A stretch of 64,000 nt of DNA, taken from the NCBI GenBank assembly GCA_963773745.1, contig CAVZCL010000005.1:1-64000 (forward strand). The letters run 5' to 3'. The notes under the pieces are model-generated. The model searched no databases. It saw only the letters and a list, made by a program, of their open reading frames with translations, and was not told where the DNA came from. The position numbers and the translations under genes are program-made. Below are positions 8,577 to 19,002 of the stretch, piece by piece (the first letter of the stretch is position 1; each line of letters starts with the position of its first letter). Source of the DNA: UBA5069 sp963773745 (GTDB lineage Bacteria > Chloroflexota > Anaerolineae > Caldilineales > Caldilineaceae).

Positions 8577-10695
8577 CTACGGTGCTTTGACCTGGTCCCC
8601 TTCCACGTGCGCGACGATGCCGAATTCCATTTGGTCATTGGCCATGCCCCAGGCGTGAACCCAACTGCTTTGAACAAGTGTACGCCTGCATCCAGATAGC
8701 CACGCGCCGCGGCGTAGTCGCCCTGATCCATGGCGACGAGGCCGAGGTTGCCCAGTTGATTTGCCTGGCCCAGCGGGTTGCCAAGCTGCGTGTGCAAGTC
8801 CAGCGACTGCTGGTGGTAGTCACGCGCGGCGGCGTAGTCGCCCTGATTCCTGGCGACGAGGCCGAGGTTGCCCAGGGCGCCATGGCTTCGCTTTCTCCGT
8901 CACCTGCATGCGTAGCCTAGGCCAGCGTGCGCTCGGCAAATGCTGTGTGCCGTGCGTACAAGCGCACGCTGAGTCAAGATAGGTCGACGCAGCGCAGAGT
9001 AGTAGGCGTGCGACCAGCGGGCTATCATTCGGGCAGCTTTTCCCAAACGGCGTCGATCTGCGAGAGCGAGGCGTCGATGCACTGCCAGTCGTTCTTGTGT
9101 TCTCGCAAGAAGGCAAGGTAGTGGTCGCGGTGCCGCGCCCTGCGTCGCCCTGTGGGTGCCGACGTGCCAATTCGCTGAAGGACTGGTGCAGCGCCAGTTC
9201 AGCCAGCGGATTCGTTGCCTTGTCACGTTCAACAAGGTTGCGATCCACAAAGATCGAGATGGTCTTGCCATCGCATTGCGCCACGGCCCTGGCCGCTTCC
9301 CAATCAAAGCGAGCAGGCAGGGGCGCAAAAGCACCCAGCGCGTAGAAAGCACCACGCCGCTCAGGCGCAAAATCACTCAAGCTCGAGCGCCAGCGCGTCT
9401 TCCAAATTCAGGTCTCCGCTGTGGCCGATACGCCGCGCTGCCAGGGCAAGACGCTGCTCCGTATTGCCCACTTCTCCAAGCGCAGCATCAGCCAGGTCTG
9501 CGTGCATGCTGTTTTCAGGCTCAGCCAGGTACACGCCAATGGTTGTGAGCGTAATCGACCGGCCGCCGGTTGCAACGGCAATTGCTCGCGCTTTTAGCTC
9601 GTGGCCATCGCACGCTTCCGGGGCCAACGCCCGCAGCAACTTGAAGGAGGATTCATCGTCCAGGTAGGCAAGGTGCATATGCGCATTGGGGGCAAATGCC
9701 TGGGCAATCGATTGCGTCCGCGTGGTGAGCAAGTGGGCGGCACTGGGCGAGGCAAGCGTCAACAGGTCGGCATGTCTTTTGACCCAAACGTCGTCGAGTA
9801 CAACCAGAATGTGGCGCGACGCCAGTGCGGTGGAGATCAACCGAATGCGATTGTGTGGGTCTGATTCGTGGGCGATGTCAATGGGGATGGCATCGGCCCA
9901 TTCCTTTTGCAGTCTCGCGATGTCCGGATTCTCGCCGAGGCTGGCCCAGAGCACGCCATCGGCAAAGTGCGCGCGCGTCGTGTCACTGTAGGCGACCGCT
10001 GCGGCGAGAGCCGATTTGCCCACGCCACCTGATGCGTCCACGCTGACAAATGGTTGTTCGCCAAATGTGAGAAGCTGCGTGATCCTGGTGCAGACCTCAT
10101 CGCGGCCTATGAAGTGTCGCCTCTTTGTGGGCACGTTAACCCACAGGTAGCCGGGCATGGCGCGCCGGTTGTCAAGCGCCTCGCGCAGCAGTGCTTCAAG
10201 ATTGTCGAAGCGATCATCATAGTGCGCACGCTGCTTGAAGAGGATGCCTACGATATCCTCGCCCAAGAGGTGCGCCTGTACACGCTGTTCATTGACGCTT
10301 GTGAGGATCTTCAGTGTGCGGTCATCAATCACTTCAAGCGTTGTTGTCACGATGCCCAAGGCAGCGCTAAATTCGCTGATCTCTGCAGAACCAGACGCCT
10401 GAATGCGGCGAATGAGTTCGTCAATTTCATCCGGTGAGGGCCGCTTGTCCTTGTTTGCCCACCCGATAAGGTCGCCCGTAAAGATGTTGATGCCTATCGA
10501 ACTCATGAACAGCATGACTTCAGCACTTGTACCACATGCAAAGAGTGCGGCAACGCTGCAGCCAATCGCCGCAGCAATGCCGGCCTTCGCAGCAATGGGC
10601 AAGGCCTTCTGCAAAGCTGAATGCACGCGCTCCGTCATGGGGCGTGTGTCTTTGGGCACGATATCAATGAGGTCGTAATATGATACTGCGGCCAT
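8577..10695 (-). pseudogene. Decayed STAND NTPase (NB-ARC domain plus TPR repeats)
   Basis: The first 440 codons from ATG 10695 are intact. They include a paired hydrophobic segment (about residues 33-80), a linker, FIGRDE at 195-200, Walker A GGVGKS at 223-228, Walker B ILVVLDDVW at 296-304 and the sensor LLTTRT at 322-327, as in NB-ARC/AP-ATPases. After 9373 the coding continues only across frame changes and stops: AFYALGAFAPLPARFDWEAA, then LAFLREHKNDWQCIDASLSQ ending in tandem stops near 9027, then TPR units (NLGLVAMDQGDYAAARGYLD) and a last piece, GMANDQMEFGIVAHVEGD, to a stop at 8577. STAND proteins act in signalling or phage defence; which applies here is unknown. Several lesions make true decay more likely than sequence error. 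Confidence 0.8.
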
Positions 10696-10742
10696 GCAAG
10701 CGCTCCGGGGAGGTGCGTTCAGTTGTGGCGTGGTGTTCCCTC

Positions 10743-10748
10743 ATTGTA
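10743..10748 (-). promoter_or_regulatory. -10 element of the STAND gene
   Basis: The minus strand reads GTGCTACAAT, matching the extended -10 motif seen before many genes here. It lies about 48 nt upstream of the ATG at 10695, which has GGAG 9 nt upstream. Confidence 0.4.
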
Positions 10749-10843
10749 GCACACGTCCCAGGTGCGCCCCAACGCACGAATATCCCCTGCACGGCTCACC
10801 ATTTCGCGCAATCAGCCCCACCTTTTCCCTCCCCACCGCCCGG

Positions 10844-10852
10844 TGCTATACT
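10844..10852 (+). promoter_or_regulatory. Extended -10 promoter, probably giving a leaderless mRNA
   Basis: GTGCTATACT ends 8 nt before the ATG at 10861, so transcription would begin at or next to the start codon. No ribosome-binding site lies between. This implies a leaderless transcript for the DUF1385 gene. Confidence 0.5.
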
Positions 10853-10860
10853 GCCACGCT

Positions 10861-11814
<954 letters not shown>

Positions 11815-11842
<28 letters not shown>

Positions 11843-11912
11843 AGATTGGGGGCGCTCGCGATGCATCGCGAGCGCCCCCAATCTTCAATCATCAATTTTC
11901 AATTTTGCTGTT
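11815..11912. terminator. Perfect 98-bp palindrome between convergent genes
   Basis: Bases 11815-11863 are the exact reverse complement of 11864-11912, with no loop and no mismatch. The core is GGGGGCGCTCGCGATG and its complement, flanked by AT-rich words such as AATTGAAAATTGATGATTG. It separates the convergent DUF1385 gene (whose stop lies in the left arm) and the S4 gene (stop at 11915), so a two-way terminator role is plausible. Confidence 0.95.
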
Positions 11913-11914
11913 GT

Positions 11915-12160
11915 TCACTCCACCTCAACCACCAGCACCTCGCCCTCAAACTCCACACTGTCGCCCTGGTGCAACTTGCGGCCGCGGCGCGTCTCCACCT
12001 CGCCGTTCACCTTCACATGGCCGGCCTGAATCACCACCTTGGCCTGGCCGCCGCTCTCCACCATGTTGGCCAGCTTGAGGAACTGTTCAAGCTTGATGTA
12101 CTCGCCAATCGCGTCTACCTGCTTGGGCCCCTGCGTGGGGCGCTGCCTGGGGGCATCCAT
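11915..12160 (-). CDS. Small S4-domain RNA-binding protein
   Basis: An 81-residue protein with one S4 fold: EYIKLEQFLKLANMVESGG, then AKVVIQAGHVKVNGEVETRR and GRKLHQGDSVEFEG. It resembles the YaaA/YbcJ group, thought to bind structured RNA such as rRNA. The start ATG overlaps the stop of the ABC-2 permease gene (TGATG, 12158-12162), so translation is probably coupled. That pairing with a membrane permease has no obvious functional reason and may just be operon packing. Confidence 0.88.
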   Translation of the reverse strand: MDAPRQRPTQGPKQVDAIGEYIKLEQFLKLANMVESGGQAKVVIQAGHVKVNGEVETRRGRKLHQGDSVEFEGEVLVVEVE

Positions 12161-13023
12161 CACGCGCCCTCCAGCAGTTTCTTGAAGGAGCGCAGCCCAA
12201 ACCAGCTGCAGAGCGCCACAAAGCCCACCAGCACCAGCAGGCTCAGCCACACAGGCAACTCGCCCGTCTGATAGAGCGAATGGCGGATGCCGTCCACCGC
12301 GTAGGTGGTGGGGTTCATGTAGGCGAGCACGCGCATCCACGTTGGCATGGTGGAGAGGGGATAGAGCGCGTTGCTCAGAAAGAGGAGCGGCAAATTCAGC
12401 ACAAAGAGCAGCATGTGGTAGCCGCCCACGCTCTTGCTGCGCGCCGCCATGCCGTTGCTGAAGCCCACGAAGGCCATCACATAGAGCAGCAAGAAGAGGC
12501 TCGCGCCCAGCAGCCCCAGCAGGCCACCCGTAATGCGCGCCCCCAGCACCACCGCCAGCAGAAGGATGATGGCCGACTGAATCAACGTCTTCACCAGGCC
12601 ACTGCCCGTGGAGGCGAGCAGAATGCTCATGCGCGGGATGGGCGCGACAAAGTACTCTTTGAGCACCCCCTTCGTCTTCTCCTCCAGCAGCACCATGCCG
12701 GCGTTGACCGCACCGCTGAGCGCCGTGAGCGCGATGATGCCCGGCGTAATGAAGGCCAGATAGCTGCCCGTGCCCCCCAGATTGCCCGTGTCGACCATGC
12801 GCTCCATGCCCAGGCCGAACATGACCACCCAAAGGATGGGCCAGCCCAGCGTGCCGCCAATCTCCATGGAGTTGGAGGCGAACTTGCGCATGTGCTTGAC
12901 AAAAATCACCCAGCCGCCGCGCCAGAGCTCGGCCCACTCCGTGCGCATCGCGTCCTGACGGCTCGGCGTGCCGACTTCAACTGTCGCGGGCGCTGCGCCC
13001 GCACTGCTCAATTGACCTTGCAT
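12160..13023 (-). CDS. ABC-2 type transporter permease
   Basis: A 287-residue membrane component of an ABC exporter of the DrrB/NodJ type. Six hydrophobic segments are visible, among them GWPILWVVMFGLGMERM, LIQSAIILLLAVVLGA and LGASLFLLLYVMAFVG. The family loop LLEEKTKGVLKEYFVAPI and the LSNALYPLSTMP motif before the last segments are also present. The substrate is unknown. No ATPase gene adjoins it; the only separate drug/lipoprotein-type ABC ATPase in the window is at 48596, far away and probably unrelated. Start ATG 13023 has GAGGAA upstream. Confidence 0.9.
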   Translation of the reverse strand: MQGQLSSAGAAPATVEVGTPSRQDAMRTEWAELWRGGWVIFVKHMRKFASNSMEIGGTLGWPILWVVMFGLGMERMVDTGNLGGTGSYLAFITPGIIALTALSGAVNAGMVLLEEKTKGVLKEYFVAPIPRMSILLASTGSGLVKTLIQSAIILLLAVVLGARITGGLLGLLGASLFLLLYVMAFVGFSNGMAARSKSVGGYHMLLFVLNLPLLFLSNALYPLSTMPTWMRVLAYMNPTTYAVDGIRHSLYQTGELPVWLSLLVLVGFVALCSWFGLRSFKKLLEGA

Positions 13024-13291
13024 GGTTCCTCCCCTGAAACACGTAATGCGAACAGTCTACTCATCGCGCACGTGCGGAGCAAACAACCGAACAGGTGGAC
13101 AACACGGAGGCACAAAGAGCGCAGAGAGACACCGAGAAGGGCAACCGCAGAGCTGCCAACTGCGTTGCTGCACCTGGAAACGCGCTTGCATCTCATCCCG
13201 TGACAGGCTGCATCTCCCTGATGTACGGTCATCAACCACCCTGTATTGGCTCCTGTATCGGCTAATCGTCAATGGGTCGAAGAGGTCTGGA
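13024..13291. other. Intergenic region with half of an ACACGGAGG-type repeat
   Basis: No gene seen. Near 13090-13150 there are degenerate units (ACACGGAGGC, ACAAAGAGCG, CAGAGAGACA) like one arm of the hairpin at 6288-6428, but no matching second arm was found. Confidence 0.5.
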
Positions 13292-14762
13292 TTAACGAAC
13301 CTGTGCTCCCTCATCACTGGTGAGTTCCCATTCTGCACTCCGTTTTTCCTTCAACTCGCGCCACTCGGGTGTGACCTGGATAGACCCCACTTCCCGCGCG
13401 AGTTGCCTGGCCGCCACTCCAACGATTGCCACAAACGTAGGATAGGCTAGCTCCAGCTCTGCGAGTTGACGAACCTGTAGCTCTCCGGCCATACCCGCCG
13501 AGACCATCGAGACAATCTCGACTGCATCTTCGCCCACCACATGCGCGCCCAGAACACGGCCTGTGCGCCGATCTGCAACCAGCTTGCAGAAGCCAGTCTT
13601 GCGATCATCAATCACCGCCCGGTCGAGTGCAGCAAAGGGAACGGTTGCAGTCACGACATCGTGATGGCGTTGTGCGTCAGCTTCCGTCAGGCCTACACCC
13701 CCATACTCGGGATCGGTGAAGCCGCCATGCGGCACGAGGCGTTCACGGGCGGGCTGGGTGTAGGAGAGCAATGCGTTCTCGACCGCAATCCGCGCCTGAT
13801 AGCCTGCTGATTGCACGAGCATGCTTCGACCGGTAATATCGCCGGCCGCATAGATATGTGCTGCCGAAGTACGTAGATAATCATCCACAGTCACATAGCC
13901 GCGGTTGGTTTCAACACCTGCGGATTCGAGACCAAGGTGGTCGATGTTCCCCGGCCAGCCAACAGACGCAAGCACGACATCGACAGAAAGTGTCTGAGGC
14001 GCCCCGTTTGAATCACGGTAAAAAAGAACCGATTGACCACTGTTCCGTTCAATGCGTTCCACGCTGTGAATGCCCGTCTCGATCCGAATACCGCGCTGCT
14101 GGAACTGCCGGTTGATTTCGTTGGATACATCCGTGTCTTCGGTGGGGAGAATCCGCGGGGCGATATCGAGAATGGTCACACTTGCGCCAAAATCCTCAAA
14201 GACGGAGGCAAATTGACAGCCTGTTGCGCCACCACCAATGACAGCAACGGACTGCGGCGCTTGCTTCAAATCCCAGACCGTAGAACTCGTGAGGGCGTAT
14301 TCTGCGCCTGGAAAGGGGAGCTGGCGTGCGTGCCCACCAACACACAAGATGATGTTCTTGCCTCTGACTTCGCCCCGGTGGGTCGTTTGCAGCGTGTGCG
14401 CATCGATGAAGCGAGCGTTTCCCGCAGGGCTGTATACCGTGATGCCGAGTTCTTCCATATGAGATGCAAGCTGCTTTTTCTCATGGACTTCAGCGACCAC
14501 ATCCTTGGTACGCTGCATCACGGCGCCGAAGTCTACCGTTGGACGTCCTTGCACCTGAAGTCCATATTTGCCAAACTGTTCACTATCGCGGCATCAGACG
14601 CGCTGCTTTTGCCAGTGCTCGTGTTGGAACACAGCCATCGTTCGTGCATGTGCCGCCGAGTCTTTGACTCTCGATGAGCGCAACCGTCGCCCCAAGTTCA
14701 CGCGCACGCAAAGCAGCGGTTACCCCCGCCGGACCACCGCCTACTACCACAATGTCGTACAT
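13292..14762 (-). CDS. Dihydrolipoamide dehydrogenase / mercuric-reductase-like flavoprotein (frameshifted)
   Basis: A class I pyridine-nucleotide disulfide oxidoreductase. The N-terminus has the FAD motif YDIVVVGGGPAGVTAA and the redox pair in GGTCTNDGCVPTR (CxxxxC). The NAD motif VAVIGGGATGCQFA, the second FAD motif IYAAGDI and the dimerisation domain follow in the next frame. The frame break is at about 14591: removing one C (ATGCCGCGATAG to ATGCGCGATAG) joins AKAARLM to RDSEQFGKYGLQVQ. Total about 485 residues. The C-terminal HPT-type catalytic histidine of true E3 enzymes is not evident (ELAYPTFV is seen), favouring the mercuric-reductase-like branch. No lipoyl-complex genes are nearby. 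Confidence 0.82.
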
Positions 14763-14768
14763 GTTCAC

Positions 14769-15575
14769 CTACCCCCATTCATGACTCCTCATGATTCGTC
14801 ATCACCCGACACAGGTGTCAGGTATAACGACAGGTTTGGATAGCCCAGTTTCAATATGCTTGAAGTCATACTGGCCCTCCAACATCGGTGCATGGAGGCT
14901 GCCTGAAGGTTACCACTGGATACAGAAACATGGCTGTAATGGTAGCGGGCATCGACACTCAAAACGCGTTGACACTGGCGATGTTGACACTGGCGATCCG
15001 AATCCGCGTTTGAATGGTGCATCCCTTAAGTTCGCGGTGCGTATTGTAGCGGCTGCTTTAGCTGCCGTAGGTGGAGACCGTGTCCAGAACGGCGGCTGCG
15101 CGCTACGAAACGCAGCGCCAAGTACGAGGCAATTGCGTAGCGGGGGGCTTCCAGCCCTCCGTTTTGGGCCTCCGCGTTGCGCCGCGTACTGTGTCACGCC
15201 GGAGACGTGACCTACAACAGCCGGAGGGCTGGAAGCCCCCCGCTACAAGTGCAGCGGACTTCGGCGGCTCTCGTAGCGGAGGGGCTCCAGCCCCCCGTTT
15301 TGCTCGCGCCGTACTCCTTCTGCGCAGATGAGGGGCAGGAGCCCCTCCGCTACGAGAGTTGACCATGCACCGGATTTGGCGGATGCACCACTAAAGCCTC
15401 AGCAGGGTAATGCGTATGACACGTCTGGTAGCCAAACCAGCATCAATGAGTACCTCCTCTGTAGCCCATGCTGAAGCGTAGAAGGAAATATGGACAGTTC
15501 TGCGCATGCTGTACTCCATGTTTTTGAGTGTTCTTGAGTCTCCTCTATGCCTGCCGCGTCGTCGTCTTGCCAAAT
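14769..15575. other. Long intergenic region with REP-like palindromes
   Basis: About 800 bp without a convincing gene. 14780-15040 holds nothing recognised beyond a tandem of TGACACTGGCGATG-like words near 14970. 15046-15358 contains three REP-like elements (separate entry). Small open frames here are shadows of the palindromes. Confidence 0.6.
15046..15358. repeat. Cluster of three REP-like palindromic elements
   Basis: GTAGCGGCTGCTTTAGCTGC starts at 15046. A 25-bp inverted pair sits at 15137-15161 and 15221-15246 (GTAGCGGGGGGCTTCCAGCC...), enclosing GTCACGCCGGAGACGTGACC. A third pair is at 15268-15288 and 15339-15358 (CTCTCGTAGCGGAGGGGCTC). The same words recur at 23348, 23421, 47156, 47232 and 51985. 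Confidence 0.88.
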
Positions 15576-15606
15576 AAAAACATATTCATTTGACAAAATT
15601 GTTTTT
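15576..15606. promoter_or_regulatory. Candidate SufR operator
   Basis: AAAAACA (15576-15582) and TGTTTTT (15600-15606) form a perfect 7-bp inverted repeat with a 17-nt spacer that covers the -35 box of the sufR promoter. SufR regulators repress their own operon in other bacteria; the match to a SufR site is inferred from position only. Confidence 0.4.
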
Positions 15607-15618
15607 GCAGGGCATAAT
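15590..15618 (+). promoter_or_regulatory. Sigma-70-type promoter of sufR
   Basis: TTGACA at 15590-15595, a 17-nt spacer and CATAAT at 15613-15618 form a near-consensus housekeeping promoter, the best in the window. It lies 62 nt upstream of the sufR ATG. Confidence 0.7.
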
Positions 15619-15680
15619 GTCCATATTCTGTATGAGATTCCGTACACACTTTCGCCACGGCCTGTTGAGACCGAGACGCA

Positions 15681-16349
15681 ATGAGCACCTACACACTTTC
15701 CCAGGCAGGCGGCAAAGAGTCGCCTACCCGCCAAATAATCGAGCACCTGCAGCGCCACGGCACTGCCACCGTCAAGGAGATGGAGGCGCTGCTTGGCGTT
15801 ACGACGACGGCCGTGCGCCAGCACATCAACACGCTCACGGGCGAGGGCTACATTCGCCGTCAGAGCGTGCACAACGGCGTGGGGCGGCCTCATCACGTCT
15901 ACGCCATGACGGACAAGGCGCAGGAGCTTTTCGGCTGTCACTGCGACGACCTCGCGCTGACGTTGCTTCAGGAGGTCTTCGCGATTGAAGGCCCCGCACG
16001 GGCACAGTTGCTGCTCGACCGCGTGGGTGATCGACTGGCGCAGCGCTACGCCGGCTCCGTGCGCGGGCTGGGCTTGCAGCAGCGCGTCTCCGAAATGGCC
16101 GGCGCGCTTGAGGAACGGGGCGTCCTCACCGACAACATCATGCAGGACGACGGCTCGATTGTGCTCACAGCCTACAACTGCCCCTACCACGAGCTGGCAC
16201 AGCAGCACCGTGAAATCTGCGAGATGGACGAGAAGATGATGCGTTCGGTGCTCGGCTCCGACGTTACGCTCTCTTCATGCATAATGGACGGCCATGCGCG
16301 CTGCTCGTTTGTCGTGCGGCCGGCCGGCACAGTCGCGTCGCTTCCGTAG
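15681..16349 (+). CDS. sufR: SufR-like iron-sulfur-sensing transcriptional regulator
   Basis: A 222-residue DeoR/ArsR-type winged-helix regulator heading the SUF operon. The helix-turn-helix region covers about residues 15-62 (GTATVKEMEALLGVTTTAVR). Four cysteines in the C-terminal half (167, 180, 200, 208) could hold a 2Fe-2S or 4Fe-4S cluster; the first pair has the CX12C spacing known from SufR. SufR proteins repress suf genes when cluster-loaded. The gene has its own strong promoter and a candidate operator (15576-15618), and sufC starts 132 bp downstream on the same strand. Confidence 0.9.
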   Translation: MSTYTLSQAGGKESPTRQIIEHLQRHGTATVKEMEALLGVTTTAVRQHINTLTGEGYIRRQSVHNGVGRPHHVYAMTDKAQELFGCHCDDLALTLLQEVFAIEGPARAQLLLDRVGDRLAQRYAGSVRGLGLQQRVSEMAGALEERGVLTDNIMQDDGSIVLTAYNCPYHELAQQHREICEMDEKMMRSVLGSDVTLSSCIMDGHARCSFVVRPAGTVASLP

Positions 16350-16481
16350 TATTTGCGTACGGTACAGGAGTATCTGCGTACACGCAATTTGGTATTGATT
16401 ACCGACACCAGCACTTTTATGCCGGTAGAATAGATGAATTCGTAGCCACAGCATTTCGCACTTGAGAGGAAAGAAGCAGCC

Positions 16482-17294
16482 ATGAGTGTTCTTGAAATCC
16501 GCAACCTGCACGCCACCGTCGAGGATACCGAGATCCTCAAGGGCGTCAACCTGACACTGCACAGCGGCGAAATCCACGCGCTGATGGGCCCCAACGGTTC
16601 GGGCAAGTCGACGCTGGCCTATGTGATTGCCGGCCACCCGCATTACACCGTCACCGAGGGCGACATCCTTGTTGACGGCCAGAGCCTGCTTGAGATGGAG
16701 GCCGACGAGCGCACCAAGGCGGGTATCTTTCTCGCCTTCCAGTATCCAGTCGCCGTACCGGGTGTGAGCGTGGCCAACTTCCTGCGCACGGCCGTCTCCA
16801 ACGTGCGCGGCTACACCGAGCGCAAGGAAGAGACGGGGCAGAGCGCCGTCATCGGCAGCAACCTCATGCCCATGCGCGAGTTCCGCAAGGAATTGAACGC
16901 CAAGATGGCCGAGTTCAATGTGGATCCCTCATTCGCCCGCCGCTATCTGAACGATGGCTTCTCGGGCGGCGAGAAGAAGCGCACCGAGGTCTTGCAGATG
17001 GCCATGCTTGAGCCCAAGTTCGCGATTCTGGACGAATCGGACTCGGGCCTCGACATTGACGCGCTGCGCGTTGTGGCTGACGGCATCAACAAGTTGGCCA
17101 CAGAGGATCGTGGCTTTCTCATGATCACCCACTACCAGCGGCTGCTCAACTATGTGACGCCCAAATACGTTAGCATTTTCCACGGCGGGCGTGTGGTGAT
17201 GACCGGCGGCCCCGAAGTGGCGCACATGCTCGAGGAGCGCGGCTACGGCTGGGTGGAGAAGGAATTCGGCCCTGCGGACCCCGTCCTCGCATAA
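16482..17294 (+). CDS. sufC: Fe-S cluster assembly ATPase SufC
   Basis: The ABC-type ATPase of the SufBCD scaffold complex that assembles Fe-S clusters in the cytoplasm. Walker A GPNGSGKST is at residues 36-44, the signature SGGEKKR at 161-167 and Walker B AILDESDSGLD at 181-191, all as in SufC. Its 270 residues exceed the typical 250 slightly. GAGAGGAAAG precedes the ATG. It leads the structural genes; the gap to sufB holds an inverted repeat. Confidence 0.97.
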   Translation: MSVLEIRNLHATVEDTEILKGVNLTLHSGEIHALMGPNGSGKSTLAYVIAGHPHYTVTEGDILVDGQSLLEMEADERTKAGIFLAFQYPVAVPGVSVANFLRTAVSNVRGYTERKEETGQSAVIGSNLMPMREFRKELNAKMAEFNVDPSFARRYLNDGFSGGEKKRTEVLQMAMLEPKFAILDESDSGLDIDALRVVADGINKLATEDRGFLMITHYQRLLNYVTPKYVSIFHGGRVVMTGGPEVAHMLEERGYGWVEKEFGPADPVLA

Positions 17295-17298
17295 GACA

Positions 17299-17412
17299 GT
17301 TCAAGGTTCAGGGTTCGCCATTGCGGCGCTCTGGGCAGGAATCATGAACTCTTGCTCGAGCCGGACTCTTGAACTTTCTCTTGAACTTTGAACCCTTGAA
17401 CTCTTGAACCTT
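17299..17412. repeat. Inverted repeat between sufC and sufB, GTTCAAGAG-type
   Basis: The left arm GTTCAAGGTTCAGGGTTC (17299-17316) pairs imperfectly with several CTTGAAC words at 17370-17408. It fills the whole sufC-sufB gap and is the first of five such elements in this operon. Confidence 0.7.
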
Positions 17413-17429
17413 TTTTCGGAGAACAACCA

Positions 17430-18854
17430 ATGGCTACACAAACCGATCGCGAACAACTCTCCGGCGTCAAGGACGATTACCGTTATGGTTTCCATGACGT
17501 AGCTTCGTCCGTCTTCCAAACGCCGCGCGGCCTCAATCATGGCGTGATTGATGCCATTTCCGACCAGAAGAACGAGCCCGACTGGATGCGCCAGTTCCGC
17601 CACGAGGCGCTGGACATCTTCCTCAGCAAGCCCATGCCCAGTTGGGGCGCGGACCTGAGCGGGATTGACTTTGACGACATCATCTACTACCTCCGCCCCA
17701 TGGACATGAACAAAGAGGGCAACCGGTCGTGGGAAGATGTGCCTGACAGCATCAAGCAGACCTTTGACCGTTTGGGCATTCCCGAGGCCGAGCGCAAGTT
17801 TTTGGCCGGCGTGGGTGCGCAGTACGACTCGGAGGTTGTCTACCACAGCCTGCGCGAGGAGTGGGAGAAGCTGGGCGTCGTCTTCCTGGACATGGACGGC
17901 GGCCTGCGCGAGCACGAGGACATTGTACGCGAGTACTTTGCCACAATCATCCCGGCCGCAGACAACAAGTTTGCGGCATTGAACAGCGCAGTCTGGAGCG
18001 GCGGCAGCTTTGTCTACGTGCCCAAGGGCGTCCATGTGGACATCCCTCTGCAGGCCTACTTCCGCATCAACACGGAGAACATGGGCCAGTTCGAGCGCAC
18101 GCTGATCATTGTGGAAGAGGGCGCGAGCGTCCACTATGTGGAGGGCTGCACAGCCCCCATCTACAGCAGCAACAGCCTGCACAGCGCGGTGGTGGAGATC
18201 ATCGTCAAGAAGGGCGCACGCTGCCGCTACACCACGATCCAGAACTGGAGCACCGACGTCTACAACCTGGTGACAAAGCGCTCGGTGGCCCACGAAGGCG
18301 CTACCATGGAGTGGATTGACGGCAACCTGGGCAGCAAGGTGACCATGAAGTACCCGGCCGTCTATATGATGGGCCCCAAGGCACACGGCGAAATTCTCTC
18401 GATTGCCTTTGCGGGCAAGGGTCAGCATCAGGATGCGGGCGGCAAGGTGGTGCACGGCGCACCCTACACCTCCTCCAAGATCGTCTCCAAGTCGATCAGC
18501 AAGGATGGCGGCCGCGCTTCATACCGCGGGCTGCTCAAGGTAGCCAAGGGCGCGCACCACAGCAAGAGCAACGTCGTTTGCGACGCGCTGCTGCTGGACG
18601 AGGCAAGCCGCTCCGACACCTATCCCTACATCGAGATTGAAGAGGATGAGGTGAGCGTGGGCCACGAGGCCAGCGTGAGCAAGATTGGCGAAGAGCAGCT
18701 CTTCTATCTGCAGAGCCGCGGCATAGGCGAAGACGAAGCCGCAGCGATGATTGTGGGCGGCTTCATTGAGCCGCTCGTCAAGGAACTGCCCATGGAGTAT
18801 GCGGTGGAGATGAACCGTCTCATCCAGCTCCAGATGGAAGGGTCCATCGGATAA
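17430..18854 (+). CDS. sufB: Fe-S cluster assembly scaffold SufB
   Basis: The 474-residue core scaffold of SufBC2D, intact. It has the conserved N-terminal RDDYRYGF-like region (KDDYRYGFHDVASS), the beta-helix core, the VHYVEGCTAPIYS segment carrying the conserved cysteine, and the C-terminal GHEASVSKIGEEQLFYLQSR motif shared with SufD. Length fits the family (about 470). It starts at ATG 17430 with CGGAGAAC upstream. Flanking inverted repeats on both sides could tune the stoichiometry of SufC, SufB and SufD. Confidence 0.97.
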   Translation: MATQTDREQLSGVKDDYRYGFHDVASSVFQTPRGLNHGVIDAISDQKNEPDWMRQFRHEALDIFLSKPMPSWGADLSGIDFDDIIYYLRPMDMNKEGNRSWEDVPDSIKQTFDRLGIPEAERKFLAGVGAQYDSEVVYHSLREEWEKLGVVFLDMDGGLREHEDIVREYFATIIPAADNKFAALNSAVWSGGSFVYVPKGVHVDIPLQAYFRINTENMGQFERTLIIVEEGASVHYVEGCTAPIYSSNSLHSAVVEIIVKKGARCRYTTIQNWSTDVYNLVTKRSVAHEGATMEWIDGNLGSKVTMKYPAVYMMGPKAHGEILSIAFAGKGQHQDAGGKVVHGAPYTSSKIVSKSISKDGGRASYRGLLKVAKGAHHSKSNVVCDALLLDEASRSDTYPYIEIEEDEVSVGHEASVSKIGEEQLFYLQSRGIGEDEAAAMIVGGFIEPLVKELPMEYAVEMNRLIQLQMEGSIG

Positions 18855-18857
18855 TTG

Positions 18858-18972
18858 GCGACGAAGGGAAAAGCAAATTGATCATTGGTGAAGTGGTAAT
18901 TGACTGTGTGTCGCGCAGCGATGCGCCCATTACGCAATCCTCAATTACCAATTTTAATCCTTTTCCCTTCGC
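18858..18972. repeat. Inverted repeat between sufB and sufD, AATTGG-type
   Basis: The ends GCGACGAAGGGAAAAG and CTTTTCCCTTCGCC are complementary, and the inner GTGGTAATTGA pairs with TCAATTACC. Arms are interrupted by indels. It occupies nearly all of the gap. Confidence 0.8.
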
Positions 18973-19002
18973 CCACACATAGACGAAGAACGGAGCAACG
19001 CC

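Noticed and set aside
15046..15358. Possible insertion sequence or CRISPR remnant
   Set aside because: Only short palindromes; no transposase frame, no regular spacers and no target duplication seen.
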